Below, piece after piece: positions 45,162-56,714 of a DNA stretch of 64,000 nucleotides. The stretch lies in the NCBI GenBank assembly GCA_032622095.1, contig CP136066.1, positions 145,915,559 to 145,979,558 on the forward strand. The letters run 5' to 3'. Position numbers and translations under genes: made by a program. This DNA comes from Siphonodentalium dalli (taxonomy: Eukaryota; Mollusca; Scaphopoda; Gadilida; Siphonodentaliidae). Positions within the stretch are counted from its first letter, which is position 1; each line of letters starts with the position of its first letter. Under the pieces are notes generated by a model. The model saw nothing but the letters and a program-made list of their open reading frames with translations. It had not been told where the DNA came from and did no database searches.

Positions 45162-46934
45162 CTCAATTATGATCGCATTTACTCATTTTCAGCATATAAT
45201 CCCATGCTTAGGATTTTTGCAGTGCCTGTGCCTGTGCCATACAAATTAAGTAAGTTTCCTTTTTATTTTCCTGGTATAAGGCAATGTTGATAGATAAAAT
45301 AAGTCGCTCTTCAAAATGTTGATATGGTTTGTGCAAAATCTTACAGTGGATATCAGCTTCCTCTCATATGCCAGTCAATTTACTAGTAACTGTTAATTTT
45401 CCCCAGATGTGGCCAACTCTAATGCTATATACACATGTTCCTGGCACAGAGTTACAATATAAAAGCCACAGTGATTTATCTAACCAAATAGCCCCCTGTG
45501 TGTAATATGATACTTGCTATGATAGGATGGCCTGTGGCTGTTAATGTGCTGTGCTCTGGGTCTGTGGGCTATCACATGCTGTTAGACTGGATGTATGTTT
45601 ATGTTGCTTCATATATACCCTCTATCAATTGACAGTTTACTGTTAATTTGTCTGTAATATTCATCACTCAATGTTCTCGTCAATTTAACTGTTGAACATT
45701 TTATCATGATTCACTTAAATTTGCACCAAGTGAAATCAGTATGGACAAACGACACATTGAAGTTATATCTATAATTGTTCCTGGACTTTTGGTTTCTTAA
45801 AAAATGAGGTAAGTTTATATCGATTGTATTAGCTAGGTGTAAAATAGTTATGATAGCTCTATGTCGAAAGGGGTATAGTTGCACAATTATGCGTAATATC
45901 ATTTCCGCTATACAATTTCGAAACTCTCTTCTGCGTGGAAAGTGTAATCTATCCAAATATATCATAATGTGATGAATGAATTTAGAATCAGTTTTTGTGG
46001 CTGGTCTCACCAGAAATGAGTGGCAAAACAAAATTTCCCGTGGCACATAATTTTAAATCCCTTTATTTTAAATTGTTATTACTTTTAACTATATATATTA
46101 CATTTCATTATAACATTGTGTTCAAACATAATGACTCATTCGTAGCGATAACTTCAAGTTGGCAGTAAATGATATACACTACTTTGTTCGAAACTTGTCA
46201 TACTGGTTGTAATCCTGAATACACTTTAGCTTTCTTCATTAATGCATCATTTATTATTACATGTAACCCTTGTATAATTTCCTATTTTCATTGTCCATTT
46301 CTTGACTTGTTTGTTAATATTGTAAGCCACTATTTCGGCCAATATAAACCTGATGGATTATATAATTGTTAACACCTTGGGATCGCATTTACATTTATAT
46401 TTACATAGCCATTTAATAGAATCGATAACATGCTATTTATGCAATATATATAATTGGTATGAGAACAAACATGCATGCAAACGCTGACCGGGTAGATAAA
46501 TTATCTATGATCATTTTTCCTTAGTTTAGATATTGGGGTATAAGAACAAACTTAAGGTAGTCGATAGCTTCAAACTACAAACTCACAAACATGTATGTTT
46601 ATGTTATCTTTTTCAGATTTTGTGAGATACTACTTCCCGCATAAGAAGCCAGCTGACATAAGATTTTATATGTGTCAAAAGATGAGAAATGCACATAAGA
46701 CGGAACAGAGAAAAGTTTCGAAGACGACTACTAATTAATTACAATATTGAAAGTGACTTATATAAAATTATATTACAAATTGCTACAATTCTCATTTATA
46801 AGCCCATGTTTATTCTACATGTGATATTTCCATCAAAATCTCCAATACTCCAGTCTCCAGAATTAATTAGTGAGCAGACTCCTCTAAATAACCAGCCATG
46901 GTAACTCAGGGAGAGATCAGTAGTATCATACTGC

Positions 46935-47446
46935 GTACCGCGGTGCTGCATCTAGGTTTTTGGTCGAGGTAAACCATGGTATATGTGGCACGATGTACCA
47001 TGGTTCATTCACTGTGGTAAATCACGGTCTATTTACTGTGGTAAACTGTGGTTAACCATGGTTCATTTACTGTGGTAAACCATGGTTTAATGTGGTAAAC
47101 AATGGTTTACTGTGGTTAACCATGGTACATTTACTGTGGTAAACCATGGTTTGCTGTGGTTAACCACGGTAAACTGTGGTTAACCAGGGTATATTTACTG
47201 TGGTAAACCACAGTTTACTGTGGTTAACCACAGTAAATGAACCGTGGTTTACCGTGGTAAACAGACCGTGGTTAACCACAGTAAACCGTGGTTTACCACA
47301 GTAAATGAACCGTGGTTTACCGTGGTAAACAGACCGTGGTTAACCACAGTAAACCGTGGTTTACCATGGTGAATGAACCGTGGTACATTGTGTCAAATGT
47401 ACCGCGGTTTACCTCGACCAAAAAACCCCGATACAGCACCGCGGTA
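46935..47446. repeat. 512-bp foldback built of CCRYGGTTTACC units
   Basis: The ends GTACCGCGGTGCTG plus TTTTTGGTCGAGGTAAACC are inverted at 47390-47446. Between them run some twenty CCATGGTTTAC, CCACAGTAAAC and GTGGTAAACC words, themselves palindromic. Confidence 0.85.
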
Positions 47447-47485
47447 CTTTTTAGCAAGGTTTACCGCGGTAAATTTTTATAAGGG

Positions 47486-48371
47486 CAACCACGCCCACAT
47501 ATTAGTTTTCAAGACGCATCCAAAATTAGGATTTGGACGTGAATAATATCAATCTACCAACTCGAAATCCATTTTTGATATTTTCCGTGCAAATATTCCA
47601 CGCAATCAGCTCCAATAATGGCTATTACCAATAGTTTAACATGTTCTGTTCAGCGACATTAACACTTATCACACTGAGCATGATCAGAGAACCTTGAATT
47701 TCCTCGAAGCGACGCTAAAAAACATACCAATATTGCGGCGATTGGGATTATATAAAGATACTCATTTTTGGAGGTGGGTTTGTCTCGAGCGCAGAGATCT
47801 CACATATATTGTTGCTCTCCTCACATATAATGTGGGGTGTGTTCCATTTACCCGATAATATACTTATAGTAGAGTTGTCTTTCATGGACACACGGTTTCG
47901 GTTTCGCTTCCGTGCGATCGAACCAATGTGAATGGAGATTTGTTTTAACATTCCAGTAAGTGTTTAACGTACCAATGGCCAAGTACATTATTACAACACC
48001 AGGGACCTTGAATTAAGTGATTAATGAATACAACAACAACAAATTTTGGACAAAAGTAAAAACAATTGTTTTGGATGTTTGGAAAAAATTGAGCAAAAAA
48101 AATAATCAACTAATCATTGATCAAATGATCAATCAATGACGTTAACTTGTAAGTATCGGTACTATTAGTACAAGACTATTAATAATAGGGCCTATCAATT
48201 TCAACAACTGTGTTCAACTTTCAATCTTCAAATTTGAACATGAGTCATCATTTAATCAGAGACGTGGTCGCAGGGGTGTGTGGGTCATGGTGTTGGAGTG
48301 TTTTGAAATTAAGTTTAGGCCTGTGGTTAATTTAAGAAAACAATATTGTCGTACATTTTGTCATTGGAATT
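47486..48371. other. Unannotated stretch
   Basis: No gene or repeat boundary could be supported. Confidence 0.45.
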
Positions 48372-48770
48372 GTCATTAGTTGGAAATTTTCGAACCTAAG
48401 TTAGGTTTGAAATTTCCAACTCTAGGAAAGCTTGAGGCAAGTCAAGTCAGATTTCAAAATTTTCGAACCATGGTCTGCCCGGTGTGTCATTGTCCCTCCA
48501 CCGTGGCCAATACAAAAGAGCTAATTAGTTTAACAAAACACTATTTTACTAGCTTTGTACATTTGTTCAAACGTGTGGACCGAAATGGTCATTAGTTGGA
48601 CAATTTTCCAACCTGAGGGGGAGTATGAGGTTTGAAATTTCCAACACTATCGGAAAGCTTTAGTTGAGGCTTGTCTAAATGCTAGCATTTGCGATTTCCT
48701 TGTATAGTTTTCAAAATTTTCTCACACCAGGCCGAACAACCATGGTCAGCCCGGTGTGTCCTGATCTCTT
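48372..48770 (+). repeat. Tandem duplication of about 216 bp
   Basis: GTCATTAGTTGGA (48372 and 48588), GGTTTGAAATTTCCAAC, GGAAAGCTT and ACCATGGTCWGCCCGGTGTG occur in the same order in both copies, with indels. Confidence 0.75.
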
Positions 48771-49431
48771 GCCAGTAGCCGTGTGCATTTGTCTGGAGTT
48801 AGACCATTAGATGTTAGGATTGATGCAATTTTCAGGATAAAATATCTGAATGTAATCATAAGGTTTATGTATAAATAGGATATTAGGCATGAGCACCAAT
48901 TCAAAAGGGGCTGCAGTAGTAATTTTCCAAGGTGGACACCCCAACGGAGACCCTCTAGCCACGTCCCTGCATTCATTTCAATGTTTCATCAACATATATC
49001 ATACAAATGCCATAATCATATATATATATATCAGTTATATAGCCTAATCAATAATATTGAAAAGCTAATTCAGAATTCACAGAATCGAATACATAAATAT
49101 TAACTTAAACATTATTACTATTATTAAATTATTTTAGAATTAAATTTGTCAATTTGTCAATTTACAATAGGTGTTTCAAAAGATGCCAAAACCCATTTTA
49201 AAGATACGGGTGGCATTGCGGTGGCTATTCTGTTAAAATATTCACCTCCATCAAAACCTGCCATAAACAGAAAAATTAGTAACATATAGACAGATCTTGT
49301 TCTTACACCAATCAGAAATATGGCATAAGCAGTATGTTGTCGATTGTTTTACCTTTGTTATGTAAACAAAAGTGAACAACGTTACATTTCCTGGCTTCTG
49401 TTTAGATCCTGATATGGACATATGGTAAGCA

Positions 49432-49478
49432 TAAAGAGCGTTATTTGTTAGTTTTCCTGAAATAATGAAGAGCGTTTA
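49432..49478 (+). repeat. Paired AAAGAGCGTT motifs
   Basis: ATAAAGAGCGTTAT at 49432 and ATGAAGAGCGTTTA at 49465, direct orientation. Confidence 0.55.
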
Positions 49479-50071
49479 TATAATGTGTGTGTGATTAACC
49501 AAAAGAATTGCACTGTGCTGTGTAAACAAAAGCAACATTTATATAACACAAGCAGGTTCTTGTTTACGTACACACTCGTACGGCTTGACGACAATATACT
49601 ATTTACGCGCTGATTATGTTAGGCATATCAACAAAACTATATATATTTTAATATTCCTTTTGTTGATGGCAATTTGAACAAATATGAATATTTCTGCAAC
49701 GAACGTCGCCCGTGTCTTTTATTTGTATTCATATATAATTTTATTAGCTCAACTTACTTTGAAAGTTTGAGCAACTGCCATGGGTTGTCATCCGTGTGTC
49801 TGTGTGCGTGTGTCCGTCAACAATTTCCTTTGGCGTGGGCTACAGGTCGTACCTTTAGTCTGATCTTTTTTAAATTTGTCATGAATGTTGACATTGACAT
49901 GTAAATGGAATGAGTCATTTTTGGTTCATCGGCAAAAAAACATGGCTGCTGGAGCCTGGTGGCCATCTTGGATTTCAAAATTAAATCCATTGGCGTGGGC
50001 TACAGGTCGTACTATTCATCTGATCTGATCATCATGAAATTTGTCATTGATGTTATTATTGATATGTAGAT

Positions 50072-51832
50072 GGGCAATTCCATGCAGAACTGGACAAACC
50101 ACAAAAATTTCAAATTCATTCTCATGTCATGTAATCTTCTTCATAGTATAGGGAAATTACTGTAATTTCATGACATATAATGGAGTTAAGCTTGGTTTGA
50201 GGCTGAAAAAATTCTTGCCTCTCAGTAAATGGTGGTGAAAAATTCCCAGATTTTCCCCTATTATCTTATCATTTAAGAAGCAGTGAACTTATTCCATTTT
50301 ATAATTTTGACCGATGAATTTTTACCAAATCACTCGACACTGTCAGCAGATGTGATATTCGAAAGGGCCAGTCGATAAGATAGAAACAACCTAGCAGCAT
50401 GACCGTTTGAAAATTGTCAATTTTTATGTAACGTCAGTCACATATTTCATCTATTTTCTCCTGCCTGGAAAGGATTTTAAAGATAAACCATCACCAATCT
50501 AGTAAAACCATGTCCTTGTAATGCAGAATAACACGTATGGCTCGAATTATCAGATCGATCTACGTAATTTTCAGTGTGTGGCTTCAAAGTGTGTGTAACG
50601 TCAGTCACGCGTAACGTCAGTCGCGTGGGTGTAACGTCAGTCACATGGCATGGGCATATAAATTATTGCAAGCATCAGGCATTTTTTTTTGCAATTAAAA
50701 TGCATTTGCATGGAGTTAACCTTGTTGTGTTTGATGATTTGAGGAATGTGTATAAAACTGATTATACTTAGGCAAAATAAACATTAATTGTGGGCGACAT
50801 TAGACTTTTCCAGTGCCAGAGAACTGTCATCTTATATGTACCTTCCCCAAATCATCAAACACAACAAAATAAACCATCAATTCCTTCAAAAGTTAAAATG
50901 AGTGTACCATATTGCCATCATCGCTCCCACAAAGGTGCATAATTTTAAAAGGATACTTGTTTGCAAGGGTCATATTACTTCTGATCAAATAAATTAAATT
51001 ATCTAATATATCACGTTACAGTGCTACTAATATAGATAGGGAAATATATATGGTGCCCATATTAACGGGACACTCGTTGACGAGTAGTCATTTGGAGGAT
51101 GTTCAGATAACAAGTTCAACAAACAGTCTATAATCTGAACAACCCTATATGGGAATGGCCTGGGGTTCCCGATTGAGACAGATTATGCACACACACTGTT
51201 CAGTTTAAGTTACCGGTATACATGTTCTAGTAGCTACTGAATAGTGATGTGCCCAATGTCGGTATATAGCAACTTAATAGTGAGGTGACCAATGTCAGTT
51301 TCGATGTCAGAAACTGATTCTGCATGTTGAAAAACTCACATTAAAACTTGTTTTGTTACTGATAAGGTTAACGAGATATATTTACATACTAAGTGTGATT
51401 ATCACTAAAGCCAGCATTCCGATTGGTCGGCACCCACGTGGCTAGTTGAATTATTTCTCGGTGAACACGCAAGTTATTTCGGGTTTTACACAATTTATGA
51501 CCACTCAGATTGGTTAACTCTTTGCCAGGCTTATTTTTTATGTTTAGTGCGTAAAATCCTGTCTATGGCTTTAAAAGTTCAGAATCATTTGAATGTGACA
51601 GGTGCTCAAAATCCATGTCTTTTTTGTGTAACGTCAGTCACGACGTCATTTTCCCACATATTTAAATAATCATGAAGGCAACTAGCACATTGGTATTATC
51701 ACCTTGAAACATCACTAAGGAACTAACTTTATGACTACTTAACAAGTATGAAAAAGATATTGTTTCAGTTTTATAGGCTAATGAAGGAATGGAAAATTCA
51801 TGTCGTAACGTCAGTCACGCGTGGAATTGCCC
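50072..51832. mobile_element. Clear 1.76-kb TIR insertion with AGAT duplication
   Basis: The ends GGGCAATTCCATGC and GCGTGGAATTGCCC are inverted with one mismatch. AGAT is duplicated at 50068-50071 and 51833-51836. The flanks rejoin to the expected ATGTAGATGGGAACGAG of the host tandem unit, which validates the boundaries. Six direct copies of GTAACGTCAGTCAC start at 50428, 50595, 50611, 50631, 51628 and 51805. A 20-bp inverted pair (TTGTGTTTGATGATTTG) lies at 50733/50847. No transposase. A 4-bp duplication with GGG-type ends would fit Sola-like elements, but that is a guess. Confidence 0.85.
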
Positions 51833-52880
51833 AGATGAGAACGAGTCATTTTGTAGTCATTCGGCCAAAAAACATGGCCACCAGCAGCCATCTTGGATTT
51901 TACTCTTTGCATGACCAAATCCTTTGGCACAGGCTACAGGTCGTACTTTTGGTCAGATCATTATGATATTTGTCATGGCTGTTGACATTGACATGTAGAT
52001 GGGAACAAGTCATTTTGGGGTCGTTCGGCTAAAAAACATGGCACCAGCAGCCATCTTGGATTTCAAAATTCAATCCATTAGCACGGGCTACAGGTTGTAT
52101 CTTTTGTCGGATCATCATTAAATTTGTCATGGATGTTAATATTGATATGTAGATGGGAACGAGACATTTTGGGGTTGTTCGGCCAAAAAACATGGCCACC
52201 AGCAGCCATCTTGGATTTTACTCCTTGTTTGACTAAATCCTTTGGCACACGCTACCGGTCCTACCTCTGGTCGGATCATTATGAAATTTTAATGGCTATT
52301 GTCATTGATATGTAGATGGGACCGAGGCATTTTGGAGTCATTCGGCAAACAAAATGGCCACCAACGGCCATCTTGGATTTCAAAATTTAATCTATTAGTA
52401 TGGGCTACGGAAGTACTGTTCATCTGATCATAATGAAATTTGTCGTGGATGTTAATAATTGACATGTAGATGGGAACGAGTAATTTTGGTCGTTCTGCCA
52501 AAGAACATCTCCGCCAGCAGCCATCTTGGATTTTACACTTTGCATGACTAAATCCTTTGGCAGTAAATTGGCTACAAGTGGTATCTTTGGTCCGATCATA
52601 ATGAGATTTGTCGTGGAAGTTAACAATGACATGTAGATGGCAAACGGATCATTTTGATGTCAATCGCCCAAAAAACATGGCCGGCAGCAGTATTTTACTC
52701 TTTACATGACTAAATCCTTTCACATAGGGTACAGGTCATATCTTTTGTCAGATCATCATGAAATTTGTAATGGATGTTAACAATGAAGTTTAAATGGGAA
52801 CAAGTCTTTTTAGGGTCATTCGACAAAAAAAACATGGCTGCTAGCAGCCATCTTGGATTTTACTCTTTGCATAACTAGGC
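51833..52880 (+). repeat. Tandem array of about 155-bp units (right part)
   Basis: Seven or so direct units, each with CAGCAGCCATCTTGGATTT and a ATGTAGATGGGAACGAG-like segment. Two or three more units lie left of the insertion (49880-50071). Confidence 0.85.
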
Positions 52881-53685
52881 CTTTCAACTTTCCACATTCC
52901 TAATCACTCCATTGACTGTATCACGTGAAATTATTCCCTTTCAAAGTTGAGCTACAGTGTCATTGACACTTTCATTTAATATAAGTTTTATACAGACGTG
53001 TATGTGTCACTGTCACCAAGGCAAGGGGTGCTACACAGTAGTCAGTATACACTAGGTCTACACATTATACTGTTAGTATCGAGCAAGGTTAGCCGCCCTT
53101 CCATCATCTGAGTCATCACACATTAGTGATCGGGGGGATATATGCAAATGGATGATCAGCAGGAGTTAGCGACACAACCATTAATAGCATGCCAACATAA
53201 TATTTATCAATGGGCTCCTTTATATACTCATGCGATGAAACCTTGGTCTATTGTAGGGCAATAACCAATCACAAATTGAAATTTACATTCTATATGAGTG
53301 ACGTTTTACGTGAGTCTCCTGGACTCTCATGGTCTCTTTCCTCATATAGAATGTAAAATCAGTTTTAGTTGTCATTATATAGCTGATGTTGGTAGAATAA
53401 TCATTTATTTCATGTGGAATGGTCAATGTGCCCCCTTTAGGCACTTAGCTGTGTAAACCCGGGGTGTTATTTTTTGTTCATTGGTGTTTATTGTCATTTT
53501 AGTCAATAGTACACCAAGTCTGTTTCCTCATGTATATTGTAGATTTTCCTATCATTGTCATTTCATAGCAGAAGTTAGTAACACAATCCTTAATAGCATG
53601 CCAACATATCAATGGGCTCCTTTATACACTCATTCGATGAAACCTAGGTCCATTGTAGGGCGATAACCAATAACAAATTGAAATA

Positions 53686-53757
53686 TACATTCTATATGAA
53701 TGACGTTTTACGTGAGTCTCCTGGACTCTCATGGTCTCTTTCCTCATATAGAATGTA
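53686..53757. repeat. Hairpin inside each satellite monomer (first example)
   Basis: TACATTCTATATGA (53686-53699) and TCATATAGAATGTA (53744-53757) are exact inverses. Inside are GACGTTTTACGT and GAGTC/GACTC. The same hairpin recurs in every monomer to 64000, with one extra pair (GAG/CTC) in most. Confidence 0.92.
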
Positions 53758-56312
53758 AAATCAGTTTTAGTTGTCATTATATAGCTGATGTTGGTAGAAT
53801 AATCATTTATTTCATGTGGAATGGTCAATGTGCCCCCTTTAGGCACTTAGCTGCGTAAACCTGGGGTGTTATTTTTTGTTCATTGGTGTTTATTGTCATT
53901 TTAGTCAATAGTACACCAAGTCTGTTTCCTCATGTATATTGTAGATTTTCCTATCATTGTCATTTCATAGCAGAAGTTAGTGACACAATCCTTAATAGAA
54001 TGCCAACATATGCATGGGCTCCTTTATACACTCATTCGATGAAACCTAGGTCCATTGTAGGGCGATAACCAATCACAAATTGAAATTTACATTCTATATG
54101 AGTGACGTTTTACGTGAGTCTCCTTGACTTTCATGGTCTCTTTCCTCATATAGAATGTAAAATCAGTTTTAGTTGTCATTATATAGCTGATGTTGGTAGA
54201 ATAATCATTTATTTCATGTGGAATGGTCAATGTGCCCCCTTTAGGCATTTAGCTGGGTAAACCTGGGGTGTCATTTTTTGTTCATTGGTGTTTATTGTCA
54301 TTTTAGTCAATAGTACACCAAGTCTGTTTCCTCATGATATATTGTAGATTTTCCTATCACTGTCATTTCATAGCAGAAGTTAGTGACACAATCCTTAATA
54401 GCATGCCAACATATCAATGGGCTCCTTTATACACTCATTCGATGAAACCTAGGTCCATTGTAGGGCGATAACCAATCACAAATAGAAATTTACATTCTAT
54501 ATGAGTGACGTTTTACATGAGTCTCCTTGACTCTCATGGTCTCTTTCTCATATAGAATGTAAAATCAGTTTTAGTTGTCATTATATAGCTGTTGTTGGTA
54601 GAATAATCATTTATTTCATGTTGAATGGTCAATGTGGCCCCTTTAGGCACTTAGCTGCGTAAACCTGGGGTGTTATTTTTTGTTCATTGGTGTTTATTGT
54701 CATTTTAGTCAATAGTACACCAAGTCTGTTTACTCATGTATATTGTAGATTTTCCTATCATTGTCATTTCATAGCAGAAGTTAGTGACACAATCCTTAAT
54801 AGCATGCCAACATATCAATGGGCTCCTTTAATAGCTTTATACACTCATTCGATGAAACCTAGGTCCATTGTAGGGCGATAACCAATCACAATTTGAAATT
54901 TACATTCTATATGAGTGACGTTTTACGTGAGTCTCCTTGACTCTCATGGTCTCTTTCCTCATATAGAATGTAAAATCAGTTTTAGTTGTCATTATATAGC
55001 TGATGTTGGTAGAATAATCATTTATTTCATGTGGAATGGTCAATGTGCCCCCTTTAGGCATTTAGCTGGGTAAACCTGGGTGTCATTTTTTGTTCATTGG
55101 TGTTTATTGTCATTTTAGTCAATAGTACACCAAGTCTGTTTCCTCATGATATATTGTAGATTTTCCTATCACTGTCATTTCATAGCAGAAGTTAGTGACA
55201 CAATCCTTAATAGCATACCAACATATCAATGGGCTCCTTTATACACTCATTCGATGAAACCTAGGTCCATTGTAGGGCGATAACCAATAACAAATTGAAA
55301 TATACATTCTATATGAGTGACGTTTTACGTGAGTCTCCTGGACTCTCATGGTCTCTTTCCTCATATAGAATGTAAAATCAGTTTTAGTTGTCATTATATA
55401 GCTGATGTTGGTAGAATAATCATTTATTTCATGTGGAATGGTCAATGTGCCCCCTTTAGGCACTTAGCTGCGTAAACCTGGGGTGTTATTTTTTGTTCAT
55501 TGGTGTTTATTGTCATTTTAGTCAATAGTACACCAAGTCTGTTTCCTCATGTATATTGTAGATTTTCCTATCATTGTCATTTCATAGCAGAAGTTAGTGA
55601 CACAATCCTTAATAGCATGCCAACATACCAATGGGCTCCTTTAATTGATTTATACACTCATTCGATGAAACCTAGGTCCATTGTAGGGCGATAACCAATC
55701 ACAAATTGAAATTTACATTCTATATGAGTGACGTTTTACGTGAGTCTCTTTGACTCTCATGGTCTCTTTTCTCATATAGAATGTAAAATCAGTTTTAGTT
55801 GTCATTATATAGCTGATGTTGGTAGAATAATCATTTATTTCATGTGGAATGGTCAATGTGCCCCCTTTAGGCACTTAGCTGTGTAAACCCAGGGTGTTAT
55901 TTTTTGTTCATTGGTGTTTATTGTCATTTTAGTCAATAGTACACCAAGTCTGTTTCCTCATGTATATTGTAGATTTTCCTATCATTGTCATTTCATAGCA
56001 GAAGTTAGTAACACAATCCTTAATAGCATGCCAACATATCAATGGGCTCCTTTATACACTCATTCGATGAACCCTAGGTCCATTGTAGGGCGATAACCAA
56101 TAACAAATTGAAATATACATTCTATATGAATGACGTTTTACGTGAGTCTCCTGGACTCTCATGGTCTCTTTCCTCATATAGAATGTAAAATCAGTTTTAG
56201 TTGTCATTATATAGCTGATGTTGGTAGAATAATCATTTATTTCATGTGGAATGGTCAATGTGCCCCCTTTAGGCACTTAGCTGCGTAAACCTGGGGTGTT
56301 ATTTTTTGTTCA

Positions 56313-56714
56313 TTGGTGTTTATTGTCATTTTAGTCAATAGTACACCAAGTCTGTTTCCTCATGTATATTGTAGATTTTCCTATCATTGTCATTTTATAG
56401 CAGAAGTTAGTGACACAATCCTTAATAGAATGCCAACATATGCATGGGCTCCTTTATACACTCATTCGATGAAACCTAGGTCCATTGTAGGGCGATAACC
56501 AATCACAAATTGAAATATACATTCTATATGAATGACGTTTTACGTGAGTCTCCTGGACTCTCATGGTCTCTTTCCTCATATAGAATGTAAAATCAGTTTT
56601 AGTTGTCATTATATAGCTGATGTTGGTAGAATAATCATTTATTTCATGTGGAATGGTCAATGTGCCCCCTTTAGGCACTTAGCTGCGTAAACCTGGGGTG
56701 TTATTTTTTGTTCA
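56313..56714. repeat. Chimeric H/A satellite monomer
   Basis: Its left part carries type-H/B variants (ATAGAATGCC, CCAATCACAAATTG) plus CATTTTATAGC, shared only with the H monomer at 59145. Its right part carries type-A variants (GAAATATACATTC, TATGAATGACG, CTCCTGGACTCTC). The switch lies between 56504 and 56517. Confidence 0.85.

Larger units (their letters stand above)
44180..47485. mobile_element. 3.3-kb TIR element with GGTTTACC minisatellite ends
   Basis: CCCTTATAAAAAAGTACCGT at 44180 and its near complement ending at 47485 match at about 25 of 28 bases. GTGGTAAACC palindromic arrays adjoin both ends, and about 2.3 kb of other sequence lies between. No transposase and no clear target duplication, so it could also be two copies of a shorter foldback in opposite orientation. 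Confidence 0.55.
49745..52954 (+). mobile_element. TAGCTCAACTT TIR element filled with tandem repeats
   Basis: TAGCTCAACTT...TTTGAAAG (49745) is inverted at 52938-52954 (CTTTCAAAGTTGAGCTA). After a GTGTGTCCGTC tract come about 155-bp units containing AACATGGCC-CAGCAGCCATC, CTAAATCCTTTGGC and ATGTAGATGGGAACGAG. It is interrupted by the 50072-51832 insertion. No transposase, so it is non-autonomous; a partial relative lies at 33294. Confidence 0.7.
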
